From contig JAJQJQ010000009.1 of NCBI GenBank assembly GCA_028622995.1, positions 930,001 to 994,000 on the forward strand: a stretch of 64,000 bases of DNA. Direction: 5' to 3'. The notes beneath the pieces were generated by a model that made no database searches, was not told the DNA's origin, and was given only the letters and a program-made list of their open reading frames with translations. Positions 47,466-60,900 of the stretch are shown piece after piece; position 1 is the stretch's first letter, and each line of letters begins with the position of its first letter. Origin of the DNA: Panagrolaimus kolymaensis. Its lineage: Eukaryota > Nematoda > Chromadorea > Rhabditida > Panagrolaimidae. Both the position numbers and the translations under genes were made by a program.

Positions 47466-48788
47466 GTTCATGAGTTTAGAAGCTCGAAAACTCTAAATCG
47501 ATTAAATTAAAATTTTACATTTATTCAGGGCCATTTTTTAAAATGCGAAATTTATGTCGCCTGCTTTTTTTTAAAGCAAATAATGGAATTTTTAGTTGAA
47601 TTAGGAAAATTAGAATATTTAGGAAATTTCTCTTTATTGTTTTTAGTTTTTTGTTTTATATTTTTATGCATTTATCGATCGATGACTTTTATTTTTTTAT
47701 TTTAACGGGTAGTGATAGATTACTCTTCATTTTTATTTTGTATTTTTTCTAAAAAAAATTTACTGCTTGCTCAAATACATTTTTTCCTTTACTCTATCTA
47801 CTGACTAACTAACTTATTTGCGGATGAATGCAGCTTAAAAAAAATAAATACTCTCTGTTGTTTTATATTTTTATATACAAAAAAAACTTAAATCTGGTAA
47901 TAACTTTTTTTTTAACTTTGTGCCTCAAAACTTTTACTGTTTTTTCTACACCCGACAAATCTCTAAAAATCATTAACTTTATATGTGCCTTCTGTTTTAT
48001 TTTTCTTGCTCATTTTACATGTTATTTGTTGTGAATTATATATATGCAAAAAAAGTATCAAAATCAATTAATAAAAATTTATAAATCTTTTAAAAATATA
48101 CACTGAAAACAACATTTTTTCATGTTTCCAAGTTTTGATATGCAAGTTTTTGATCACAAAAAACAATAGTTGGCATGAAACAGCTGAAACAATTTCTTCT
48201 CAAATCCTCGAAACAAAAAACAAGTAAAAATGCATGTGTTAAATAAAAGAAAGAAAAACAATTGATGGCAAAAAAAAAACGCATAAGAAAAAAGAAAAGA
48301 AGAAAAGAAACAGCTGCGATTGAGATCGCAAAAGAAAAATGAGGACATAGGTCGATGGAGATAATAATGCTTGCCAGTGGCAGATTTTTATCAAGCAAGT
48401 TAAAGTTAAAAAAAATAACAGCCAAATATTCTTTTTTTTTTCTTCCCGCTTTCAACTTCGCCCCCACACATGCACACATTTTTTTTTTGTTGTCATTGTT
48501 GTTGGTGAATGTGCCGCCGCCGCTGACGATGGTGCAGCAACATAATCAAGCAAAGCAGCTTTATCTCTTTCCATCGTTGCAGCTTTTCATTGATCCATCA
48601 TTGTTTCTTCTTTTTTTTTTGCTTGGTGGGGGTAGAGTTCAATTGCTGATACTTTTTCTTCTTCTTCGTGTGCTTGCCAAATTTATTTTTTATAATAAAC
48701 TTTATTTTTTCCTTTTTTAGTCTTTCACATATATTTTTTTTACCTCGGCTGCTTTTGAGTCAAGCTACAGTAATAAGTATCTTTTATT
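47466..48788. other. Non-coding intergenic region
   Basis: Contains the 3' UTR of the F-box gene and the promoter side of the next gene. It is A/T-rich with pyrimidine tracts on the plus strand near 48430-48720. No coding sequence is convincing. A CTACAG acceptor-like site ends at 48769, 20 bases before the next ATG. Confidence 0.5.
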
Positions 48789-50660
48789 ATGCCATCAACG
48801 AATAATACATCATCAACAACAACCACGACGACGAGGATTCAAGTAAGCAGTAATGATGAATTTAAAGACAAAATAATCGATCATGGATGTGATTTATTAA
48901 ACCGCCATGAACTTTCTTCCTCCCAAAATCGTGAACTTCAACGATTTATTGATGCAAATTCAGATTTATTAAAAATTTCTGATAAAGAAAGAGGTAAACT
49001 TTAGAAATCAAAATTGGCCCAAAATTAATAATTGGAATAATTTTTTTTTTCAGAAGAGCGTGAGAAAAAAGAAAAAATGCAAAATCGTTATGCAAATAAT
49101 TCTTTAAATCGACTTAGCTATGGTTCATCATATTCTGATTATGGAACAGGTCGAAAATCGGTTGGAACTCCAGCTTCGGATTATGGAACTGGAAGGAGAA
49201 AAGAAGTGAGCTGGAGTGATGGAGTTCGAGCTCGCTCACATTCTCCTTCACGAAGCGATGGAGAAGGATACGATAATAATCGAGCTAATAATAATGCTGG
49301 ACGTGATAATAATGGTTATGGAAGAGGAGATCATGATAACGATTCGCTTAAAAATCGACAAAACAGCCCTGCTTATTCGTCTCTTGATCGACGGGATCCT
49401 CATGGCAACGACCGTGACCGTAATCGTCGAGGAAGAAGCACGGAAAGTCCATGGAAAAAGCCTTATGTTTCTCCACAGGGAAGTAATGACAATCTAAGCA
49501 GCAGTGGAAAACCATGGCATAAATATATAACTGATCGAGAATTGAGCCCTGCATATTCCACTTTACAACGGCATCCAGTGAGTTGCCAAATTTATAGAAA
49601 ATAGGATAAAAAAAATTTTTTAGGATGATTACAATAGATATGAAACCAAAAAATTTCGTGAACAAGAAAATCAAAAATTCAGATGGGATGACACCGCCAG
49701 ATTTTATGGTTATGGCGATCGTGTTGGTTCTGGCATTGAACTTACTCCTAAAAGATGGACAGGCGGTGAAGTATGTTTCCCAATTATTAAAAATGCAAAA
49801 CAATTTTTTATGGTTTTTTAGATAATTTCTGATCCGACTTTTATTAAAAAATCATTAAAACCCCGACGAGTTTATTATTCTCCCATTGGTGACGGAGTGG
49901 TTGAAGCAGATGGAATCGAAATGAAACGTGGTCCAAAAGATATGTCTGCAAAAAGATATGTTACCCATGAACGTTATTTAGAACGAGGATCTGGAGGTCA
50001 TGGAGGTGTACGAATTTTTGAAAAACGATGGGATGAAGGCAAGTTAAAAAAATATAAAACTTTTTTGGGTAAAAAAAAACAGTCTCTTTTTTTTCGCCCG
50101 CGCTAAAAAGGTTTTTTTTTTGAAAAATAGAGAGAAAAAAATGACTGATTGCAGATGTTGATGATGGTAGTGGTCGTGGCGGCAACAAGGATGGATACGG
50201 TGGACCGCCTTTTGACGATGGAATGGGTGATAAGAATCGTGGTGGACCTTATGGTAATAAAAAACCTTATGGAGATGATGAAGATCCATATGGAAGTTTG
50301 GGACGTCGCAGTAAACCTGATGATGGAGATGGTCGTGGAAGTTCAAGAGGGCCATTAGGGGATGATGATGGCTTTCCTCGATCAGGTCGAAGTAGTGGTA
50401 AGTTTTTTCTTTTAACCCTTTAATTTTCCAAAAAAGTTTTAAATTTTATTAAAAAAAAAATTTCAGCAATGAGTATTGGCACCGATGGATTTCCCCGCCA
50501 AGGATGGACTAAAACTTTTATTGTAAATCCTCGTGAACTCATTAATCAATATGGAAATGAAACAAATACATCAATATTTGATTTGGAAGATCACACCCCT
50601 AAAACCATAACCACCACCAAAGAAACTTTAGTCAATACTGATCATGAAGAAAAATATTAA
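48789..50660 (+). CDS. Unrecognised Asp/Gly/Arg-rich protein
   Basis: Exons 48789-48993, 49054-49577, 49624-49770, 49822-50038, 50155-50397 and 50467-50660 give 509 residues in phase. The N-terminal 70 residues are helical and charged. A disordered part follows with two SDYGTGR repeats and two copies of SPAYS(S/T)L(D/Q)R, plus Asn/Asp/Arg-rich runs and a PWKKPYVSP segment. A more ordered middle (IISDPTFIKKSLKPRRVYYS and AKRYVTHERYLERG...VRIFEKRWDEG) precedes a Gly/Asp-rich run and a C-terminus with TKTFIVNPRELINQYGNETN. There is no signal peptide or membrane span. I do not recognise the family. Intron 4 (50039-50154) starts GCAAGT: the alternative GT two bases later gives a stop, so this is a GC-AG intron. 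Confidence 0.75.
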
Positions 50661-53600
50661 AAAAAAAACAATCATAATTAATTTGATTTGATTTTTGATT
50701 ATGAAAAAAAAACTATTCTTTTTTTTAACAAAAAAAACTTCCATTTAAAAATCTTGCATTTTTTTTTTGTAATCAAAAAATTTCTTTACTTTTTTCTTTC
50801 CATTTTTATTCTCTCAGTATTTTTCTTTTGGCTTTTTTACTTTTCATTAAAATCTAAGAAAATAATTTTTTATTATTAATAAAATGTATTTGTACCAAAA
50901 ATTTAATTTTATTAAGTTACATGGAGTATGAAAAGCAGCGATTTCGAGACATAGAATTTTAGAGCCTTTTTTCATTTTAGCTAAAGCAAATCAACTTCAA
51001 AAAAATATTTTCATTCATCTAATAATTTCTTAATTTTGAAAGCTTCGGAAACTTTGTTGTTGTAATGTTTTTTTTCTATGAAAATGGCAAACTAAAAAAG
51101 CAACGCAGACAACGACGGCCACGTTTTTTTTTTGGCGGCAACTTTACTTTAAAAGTTTGCCAACAAAGAAAATTTATACAAGCATCGAAAAAAATGATAA
51201 GCATTTTTTTTACTTTTGCCAAAACAAGTTACGCTAAAATTATGAAAAAAATATGATGATGCAAGCTTTTTATTTTATTTTTTTGGCGGGATCCTTTAAA
51301 ATCAAAGATTAATAGTGACATTTTTTTACAATCACATTTTTTTTATATTCCCAATTTACTGAAAATAAATTAGAGTTATAAAGCAAAAAAATAAATGCGT
51401 ATTTTAATTTTAATAATTTGCAGAAAAACTTTGATTCATGAATAATTTTTGTTAAAATTTAAAAAACTTACGGTCATTAATTTTTTCTTTCCATTTTAAT
51501 AAACCATTTTCCAAGACTGCCAATATCAAAATAAAATAATACAAAAATAATAAAATAATCCATTTTAAACAACAACAATTTTCAAATAGTTTTTGATTGA
51601 TTTACATGGTAACTAACGTTTTAAAAAAAATTTATATCAAAGTTTACCACAAAAAATCAACCATTAACTATTGAAATTGAAATTGACTCGTTTTTTACAT
51701 TTGTTCTTCATCTCTTCTTTTTTTTCATTTTGAGTTGACGACGGGTTAAAGGAAAAAATATATATAAAGTAAAATAAATGGATGGCTGGCGACAAAGTGA
51801 CTGGAAGAAAAAAAAAACAACGACGACGACGACAACGAAAACGAAAAAACGACGATATCGAATATGGATGGGCATGGATGGGGCGTGTACCGTAATCATT
51901 ATTATTGCTGCTGCTACTGCCACACGTCGTAGTTTTTTTTTCTTCTTCGTCGTCCACTCCCTATTTATGTAAAGATAGATAGGGGGTTAAAAAAAAAAGA
52001 CGGAGAAGAAACATGCATGTAAAAATACGTCGTCCGTCTCTCATTTATTTTTCCATTTTAGGTTATGATAGAGCTTTTTTATTTTCTCTTCTTTCTAAAT
52101 TTTTTTAAGAGGCCGTTAGGCAGAAAATAAGAAGAAGAAGTAGATATGGAAGTCAAAAAGAAAAATGGAGAAACAAGAAAATCAAAGAAAAAATGAAAAA
52201 ATAGAGAAAAAGCATAGACACGGTTATGTTGAAATAAACAACAACCACTCTCAAAAGATTGTCTCTCTCTCTGCTTGTTGTTTTTCTTTTTTTTGCCTTG
52301 TTGTTATTGACATCAGCAAAAGAAAGCAAGCAGCATAAAAAATAAAAAGAAAAGAAATAAAAAAACCACGGTAGCTTTAGTCGTCTAAAAGAAAAAAGCA
52401 CATTCAGAAAGATTGCTTTCGTGAAGAAAAAAAGTTACAAAATACTCAAAAAGAAACTTCATTCGTTCATATTTTTTGGTAGAAAATTTTATAGGTTGGT
52501 TTTTCATTCTAAAAATTCAGTGGCTTTTATTTAAAAAAATCTTCGATCAAAAAAACAAAGACAATTAAAAATAAAAAAGTTACGAAAGAGAATTGCCAAA
52601 TAAATGGATTGGTTAATTTTTTGTTTGTGAACAAAGAAGAAATGCAATAAATCCACATTTTAATATCCAATTTGCCAGCAAAAAGTTAAAATCAAAATTA
52701 AGACTAAAAGCCACCACAAAAAACCAATAAAAATTAAAAGATGCTAAAAAAATGGCATAAAATGATGATGGCTTCTTGAGCATCGTCAAAAAATTAATTT
52801 TAAAGCAAAATAAAATTATTAAACTTTTGCCATAATTATTATGAAAATTATTCAAGCTTTCAAAATTTATGTAATTTATACAGTAGTTTAGTAATATAAA
52901 TATTTAGTGCTCTTATGTATGTTTTCTAAGAAAAAATTATACCCAACTATAAATAAAATACTTAATTAATTTTGATTACGCAAGTAAATATGTGCAAATG
53001 ATGTAGAAACTATGCAATGGGGGCTACAGCGAAACTCTGTTAAATTATGTTTGTGTTTAATGAGTTGAAAATGTTTCTAACAAAGATATTACCACTCTTT
53101 TTAGCCAACAAAGCAAGAAATGAGAAGAAAATTCCTTCACAATCAAAAGATAGGAAGAAAAAAGAAATGGATGTGATAAAAATAATAAAAGGAAAGAAAC
53201 TACAAAAATAATAAATAATCAAATCTTTGGATGCCCGTCGTCCGTACTGCCATTTATGTTTTAAAATAAAATAAGCTCAATTCGAAATAAAGATCTGGCA
53301 TGAAAATGCATAATTCCTAAGTCATTCTATTCTATCGTAACAAGTAATAGGAGTTATAGGTTTAAAGCTCAACAATTCGCGACAAAGACTGTTGAAGAAT
53401 CAAAGAAAATTAAGGAAATCAGATTTTCATTTTGAAATGGAAGTTTAAAAAAAAGAAAGAAAAAATAACGAAAATGTAAAAATTTCTCTCATAATCAATT
53501 TTATTTTAGATCACACTTGGAGCAACAAAATAAAACACTTTATAGAAAGCAAAAAGCTTCTAAAGGCAGTGATGGCCCAAATAGATCAGAAAAAGGCTAA

Positions 53601-56323
53601 TGTATAAGAAAGAAAAAGGATAGAAAAGCTTTGACTCGACTTCACTTTGACAGATCGTTTGCGCCTTCTAAATAAAAAATTTTTCATTCCAACTGTGCAA
53701 ATTTATTTTATTATATTTTTTTTCATCCTTCAAAAAAATGCAAAAATGCTTTTTCGCCATTTTTTACAAAGTGGCGCCAAATCAAGAAAACGCCTCCTTC
53801 TTTTCTATTTTATTTTTATTGTTCGCGCCACTTTATAAAACTAAAAATAAAACAGTAGCAACAACTAAAAGACGTAAAAAAAGAAGAAGAAGAAATTTTG
53901 GTGCCATAAAACGAAGAATGAAAAAAAAGATAATAATGTAAAGAAAAAAATGGCGCTAAAATTATTTATTTTTTGGTTACTGATTGAAATAAAAAAAAAT
54001 AGTACAGAAAAAATATATAAATTAAAGTATAAGCAAAAAAAATAAAAGTCAACAACCAACTACCGTCATTTTTTCTTCCGTCTACTACGGTTACGCTGAT
54101 CCCATATTTTTTTCAACGTTTTTTTCTTTCTTCATCAAACTTTTCTTGGTCGTCGCAAAAAAAAAATGATAGGCGTGGCTGCACACGTTTTAAAAGGAGC
54201 TATGTTGTCCAACGAGAAAGAGAGAGAGAGACAGAAAAAGGAAGGGGAGAAAGAATCGTTCGCCTTCTTTTTTACTTTTGCGTTCGTTCGTTGTTCGTTA
54301 CGTTTTTAAGTTTATTATTTGCTTTTCTTATTTTGTCTTCCATTTTTCAAAGGCGTTCTCCTTCTCATATATTTTTTTCTTCAATTGGCGGGATTTTTCA
54401 CGGACGTGTTCACTTTTTTTTCTTTTTGCGCGGGCAAAAAAATAAAATAAAAAACAATCTTCGCGCTTCTTCTTCTTCTTTTGCCAGCCTGGTTGTCTAA
54501 AGCTGCAACCAACCATTTATTTCTCTCCATATCAATGGCGTCCATATGTAATAATATTCCCGCCGAAAATTAAAAAAAAAAGAAACTTAGGCAATCGGTC
54601 GGGTGGCGATAAGGATGAGGTGTTCCTTTTTTTTCTTCTTTTTTTAGTTTGTTGTTTACTTCTAAAAAAATAGCAAAAAATTTAAAAAGTGAAGAGATGG
54701 AGAAAAAAAGACTGGGAATGACGCGAGAAGAAGAAATGCAAAATAAAACTAAAAATATTTTGTCATCATCAACAAAATCATTTTCTTTAGCGATTTTGAA
54801 ATTTTTGTAAATAAAAAACAAAAAAATAAAGAAATTTGAATGTCAGAAAAAAGCAAGCAAGCATTTGTCCTGAAAGAAAGGAAGCAAGCGAGAGAGAGGA
54901 AAAAAGTGGCAGAGTGATGATTTCTTTTCTTCTTTTTTTTATTTCGTGGAAGATCAATGAGTTTTTGTTTTTTGCTGTTTTCCCCAGAGGGATGAAAAAA
55001 ATGTTGCACTAAAACAATAAAATAAAAACTCAAGTCAAACAACTATGTTCTATTCTTTTTTTAAACAACCGTTCTTTGTTTAGAAGAGAAAAATTTATTT
55101 TATTTTAACAAAATAGAAGCAAGTATCAAATTTAAAAAACAGATTGACTTCGATTAAAGGCAAAAAAAAATGAAAAAGCAAAAAATAATAAATTATTATC
55201 CGTTTTTTTATTTCATTTTTTTATTTTCGTCAATCGAAAAGAAGGCAATGTTACTGTCAAACAACAACAAAATAAAATAAATGTGACCACAAAAAACCTC
55301 AAACATGAATGACATTTTCAGGTTTTTGTTTCATTTTTTTTGGATAAGTTAATAGCAATATCTGTCAACATTCATGTTTTAATGTTTTTTTTGTTGTTCT
55401 TTATCCTCTCTTTTTTTTTTTTAAAAGCTACAACCAACCTGTATGACATTGAAATTTTTTTTGACAATTTTCGAAGAAATAAACATCAAAAAACTCTTCT
55501 TCTTTTTTTGACTCTCACTGACCTTCTTTTTTTGCATTTTTTTGTTTGTTGTTGATTGTTTTGTCTTTTTATGTTTCCATCACTCAAAAATCAAAGGAGA
55601 AAAGAGAAGAAAAAAACAAATAACCACCTTTTTTTATTCAGGTCAAATTTAATTTTTTTGCATTTTTTTTTTTCAATAATCGCAACAAAAATTTTAACTC
55701 ATCCATTTCGTTGAAGAAAAAAAAGAAGGATTTTTTGAATTTTAGTTTAGAAAAGCAGCTGTTTGCAAGATATATATTTTTCTTCGATAGTTTTTTAAGC
55801 CTCCTGCTGACTCAAAAAAGCTTTTTTTTTCACAAAGCATCGACGGTTTAATCATCGATCATAGATTTTAAATGCAAAAAAAAATTAAATGCAAATTAAG
55901 TCACACAAAAAAAAAATATTGTAAATCGTTTCTTTTTTTTTTTAGAACATTTTTATCGAAGCAAAATGTTTCAATGTGATTTTGTTTTTTTGTATGAAAA
56001 ATTACGACAGTAAAATAAATAAAGCCGCGAATGATAAAGCAAGAACAAAAATAAAGTTACTTTAAAGAACAACAGTGTATTCATGAAAATTATTTTCTGC
56101 ATAGTTTTATAAATTATTTTTTCAAATGTAAAAAACAAAAGTAGCAAGAGCTTTAATTTTAAGCCTGTTTATAAATAAATATAAAGACAAAAATTTATAA
56201 ACAAAAATATAAAAATTTACTGTTTTTTTTTATTTTTACAGAAAAAAGCAAAGCAAATTTGAAATCTTTATTAAACCAAGATTCATCCAACAAAATCGCT
56301 CCAAAAAATAAATAAAAACAATT
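50661..56323. other. Long non-coding region
   Basis: About 5.7 kb between the stop codons of a plus-strand and a minus-strand gene. I see no believable coding sequence. There are GAC/ACG triplet runs at 51818-51850, a small GAGA tract at 54220-54236, and short dyads such as AAAGTGGCGC...GCGCCACTTT at 53767-53836. A and T tracts alternate between strands without one dominant direction. Confidence 0.5.
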
Positions 56324-57998
56324 TTAATTTTGGACAATTCCAAGTCGTGGTCGTTTTGTTACATATAAAATCCTTCGACGAGTTGTAAGTTCTTCATATG
56401 GCTCTTCAGGTTCTTCAGTTACATATGGTTCTTCGGTAACAACTTCAGTGTCTTGAGATTGGGCCACTTCAGGATTGTTGTTGTTAACATTTTCTTCAAC
56501 AAATTGATGCTCTGGATTTGCATCTAATTGGGGTGACAATGTGGCTGATGATGGAAGAGAATCGTCATAACCGCCATCATGCAACTTTGGTTTTTTATCA
56601 CCATTTTCACCTTCGTGAGTGGAAGCTAAACCCTCGGCAGCATCATCGTAATCAACCTTTTTGAGACCATTATTTTCTGGATATGCATCATCATAAGCTA
56701 TGTTTTTCACTTTCGACTTAGAAGAACCTGGAAGTGAAGTAGCTTTGGGATGTGGAAAAGCATCCGCCATAAATGTATCAGAATCTAGCGTTTTTAAAGA
56801 ATCCGAAGAAATATGAGAAATTCCTCCATCGATAAGATCCAAAGGTTTTGAAACTTCCAATCGAGGCGCTGCAAAAGCTATAGCTTTGGCATCCGATGGT
56901 AGGGGTTGCTTGTCATTTGCCGCTAAATGTGATGAACCTTTCTTTATTGTTGTTGTCGTTTTTCCTTTGTGTTGGATCAAACTTAGCTCCATTGGGCAAG
57001 GACAGAAACGAGCAGGAGCACCGGGTTCGCCTAAAGTTAAATTTTTTTAAGTATTTTATTTATTTGAAAAAAGTTGTTTACCTGGCTCTCCTTTCTCTCC
57101 TCGAAGACCTGGTTTTCCTTCTTGGCCATCATACCCAGGAGTGCCAGCTTTGCCTTCACCGCCAGGTGCACCAATAACATAAGACCGCAATCCTCTTTTT
57201 CCCTGAGGTCCTGAAGCTCCATCAGCCCCAGGAGCTCCCTTTTCTCCTGGAGGACCTGTTCCACCCGGAGCTGGAATGCCTGCGCTTCCTGGTTTTCCAT
57301 TTTTACCTTAAGTCAATAATTAAATATTTTTCAGAATTAAGTTATAGAATCTTTTTTTACCTGGAAGACCTGGATATCCTTCTTCACCTTCCGGTCCTTG
57401 ATCACCATCTATGCCATCCAAGCCAGGAATGCCAGGATCACCTTTGTCCCCTAAAAACGAAAAATAAAAGCATTCCAATTTTTTTTAATTTGGCGCAAGT
57501 TTTTAACTTACCAACAACTCCTTCAAAACCTGGTGGACCTGGAGCTCCTGGATGCCCATGAGGTCCAGCTGGGCAAGTAATGCATTGATTAAAAAGTTCT
57601 TCCAATTGTGTTTGGGCATCCAAACCTCGGGGTCCATCCCTTCCTGGTTCACCTTCATTTCCATCGGGGCCTGCTTCACCTTCAGGTCCTGCTGGGCCTG
57701 GATATGGTGGAGGACAGCGTTCTCGAATTACATCCAACTGCCGCTTTGGTCGACGGCCAAGTTGTTGAAGTCGAGCTGATTGGGCATCAAATTGTTGGGC
57801 ATAGGCCTATAGAAAATTATTCTATGTTGAAACCAAAATGAAATTAAAAAAACTTACATTAAATCTTTGAATTCGTTGCTTGAAAACAGCTTTCAAATTA
57901 TCCGTGTGTGAAAACAAATAAGGCAAAAGAATAATTTGTGTTAAAATTGATAAAGACGCAATTAAAACCGTGGCTCCACCAACCACTTTGTAAAGCAT
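56324..57998 (-). CDS. Cuticle collagen with long acidic C-terminal tail
   Basis: A nematode cuticle collagen secreted by the hypodermis. Exons 57858-57998, 57512-57806, 57361-57450, 57082-57306 and 56324-57030 give 485 residues in phase. An N-terminal membrane anchor (VVGGATVLIASLSILTQIIL) is followed by a conserved block ending in the subtilisin-type site RRPKRQ, cysteines in CPPPYPG and CITCPAG, and several Gly-X-Y segments with interruptions. A closing PARFCPCP comes before a non-collagen tail of about 215 residues with repeated YDDA, EEPYVTEEPEEPYEE and a basic end (TTRRRILYVTKRPRLG). The tail is much longer than in typical cuticle collagens. An in-frame ATG lies 102 bases upstream, but the start at 57998 fits the family. 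The subfamily cannot be fixed by eye. Confidence 0.92.
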
Positions 57999-60900
57999 TT
58001 TTTTCGATCGAATGATTAAAAAAGGGAAAAAAGAAGTTTTAATTTTCTTATTTTTTAAAATAAAACTCAAAAAATAGACTAAAATGTCCTTGACTGACAT
58101 ACATTTTTAACGGTTTATTTTTTTCTCTCTCTCCAGGGCTTGACCTAAATTGTCCTTGAACTTACTTTTTTTTTTATCTACAAAGAAGTGACACATTTTT
58201 TATAACAACTGAAACCCAAGAAAAAAATATTGAATCAAAAAACGTTTCTAAAAAAGTTTACTAAATCTAAATAAAAATTTCTTGGAAAGTTCTTAATTTT
58301 TTTTAAATTTTTGTTGAAAGGACTCATAAGAAAGAAATGCTCAAGTTTTACGCCAATTTTTTTTATTTTTCAAAGATCACTCAACTTATTATTGTTTAAT
58401 TTTTTTTCCATAGCTTCCTTCAAGAAATGCCAAATCTTGAATGTTTGAAAAAAAATTAGGAAGAAAGATGAAAAGCATTTGAAACAAAAACAATTGAAAA
58501 TTAATGGCAGTTAATAAATCATTTTTTATTCTCAAAAAATGAAAATCTAAACATCCCTGTTGTTATAATAATTTTTTATTAACATGAACAACAAAAAATT
58601 TTATGACGATGTTTTTATTTTTTGATTTGGAACTCTTTTTTGTTCCTTGCAAAAAAAATTTGTGACAAAGATCAAAGGTTTCTGAGAAACGGAAGAAAGA
58701 AAGCGGTGCTGCAAAATATAAATTTAGCGACATTTGTTTTATTTTGCAAAAAAAAATGAGTGCAAAAATATTTTCCTTGTCACCATCATAGCTTGATAAT
58801 TCACAATTTCCATTTGACAATTTAACCTTTTGAAATCTAATTTTTTTTAGTTAAAATGCGTCTTTAAAATTGTCATTGATGATTTCCAAAATCCATTCCA
58901 TCAAGCATTTTTGATAGCCAAAGATATAAAGTGATTTAAGTGACAAGAAAAAAAAGATAAAAGCTCAACAACAACAGCTGTTAGCCGCCTAACAAAAAAA
59001 AATCAGACAAAAGTAAGTTTTGCTTTTGATCATTGAAGAAGAAAAAATTATGAGGCGACGAACCTCTCTACCTCGATTTTTTTTACTTGGTCATTAATGG
59101 TTTTGAATTTATTTGATTTTTGGCAGCTTTTTTATATTTTAATTAATTTAAAAAAAATTGATTTATATTTTCTTTTTCTTTTTTTACTTTTGCAAAATGT
59201 GTAGAAAAATAGTGGGTGTAAAAACAAATTTAGTCAATAATAGCTACCGTAAGTAACATTTCGTGACAAGTTGTGGAAGAATGGACAAAAAACAAATATA
59301 TTCATTCTCACTCTTGGGATTTCTAATTATATCATTTGTCAGCTGCTGCTACTAGCCACATAGCTATCGGTCACTTTACTAATTTTTATTTTTCCATTTC
59401 ACTCTCGTGTGGTGGTGGACATTCAATTTTTAGTAAAAGAAAAAAAGTAGAAGATTTATTAATTACATTTTTTTTGAATACTTTTCAGTTGTATTTGTTT
59501 TCTTCTTGGCCAATAACAACAAACTTGAAATAAAAAAATTTCTGAATTACCATTGTTTTGTTTTTTTTTCTTCCTTTTCGTCAGTTGAGTCTTCTTTATC
59601 TTTCAGAAGCTTTGAAGTTGTTTTTTCTTTTCCTCTTTTCATTGTTTTCGGGTTTTTTTTTAATTCCTTCAGCGGCGAGTCGACGATGCCGACAAATAAA
59701 AAAATAAAATACCATTAGAATATCTCGTGTTTTTTTTAAATTCTATTCTCCCAAATAAATAAATGCACGTTGACTTAATTTGATGTCGCCGTGTCCAAAA
59801 AAATTTTTTAAAACAAAACAAAATGAAAAAAAACTTAATTCTCTTCAGACGGAGCCAACAAAAACCGTCGGAGGAGGAGGAGTGCGAATTCAATCAAGCA
59901 TTAGCATATTTTTTTTGGATGCTTTGTTTTTTCATGAAAAAAAAAACAAAACATTTTTTTTATCCGTTTTTTTGCTGCCTTAAAACCCGATAGTAAATCA
60001 GTAAATAATTATAAAGCGTGGTTGCTATTAAATTTGCATTATTTACCCCAAAAATTAATTTTAAAAAAACTGTCAAAAAATACTCCCAAACAAATTTTTA
60101 TTTTATTTTATCTCTGTTTTTTGTTTTGTTTTTTCTGTTTTCATCGATAAAAAAATGATGTGGATTTGAAGCTTTTGTTTGTTGGTAGAAATTGGAAGAT
60201 TTACTTACCGCTTCATCGAATTTAATGAAAAAATAAAATAAAAGAATAAAAAAAAGTTTTTTTTTGCTGGGACTGAACTGCACCTCCCACATTTCCTTTT
60301 TCCCAAATTCAAAGTGAGAAGTACATAGTTGATGATGATGATGAAGACCAAAAACAGAAAGCAAAAACAGAAGAATTCCGCTTGAAAACACATTTTTTTC
60401 TTTTATCTTTTATTTTTTCTATCCAAAGTTTTTTTTGTGTTCTACGCCGCTGCTCTTATAAATTAGAATCTTTTAATATTTTTTATTATTTGGTCCAACG
60501 TTTTTGGTCTTTCGCTACAAAACTTTCCATTTTCGCCGTCATTTTATCAACATTGGCTGCTTTTATTTCTTTTATTTTTCTGCTGCAAATTATGAATCTC
60601 AATTATTTTTCTAAGAATTTCTCCAGTTTTTAAAGTATTTTCAAGCTTTAAAAAAACTTATTAGGTGGTCTCTCTTTTTTATTATTTTTATTATTTTTAA
60701 TTTATCTTTAGTTTCTTAGAGTAGAGTTGAGTTTCTGTCAATTTTAAACTTTAAAGTCAAAAAAGCAGAAACGTAATTACACGTGACAGAAGAAGTAAAG
60801 AACGAAATAATAAAATTGCCCCGGAATAAATAAGACATAGAGAAGCAGGAGGAGGGTGGCGGCGGGGTCATCCTTTACTTTATGACTTTGGCAATGGAAG

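Noticed and set aside
58000..58100. Upstream in-frame ATG extending the cuticle collagen by 34 residues
   Set aside because: The extension is Lys/Phe-rich from A/T tracts and would bury the membrane anchor that normally lies near the N-terminus.
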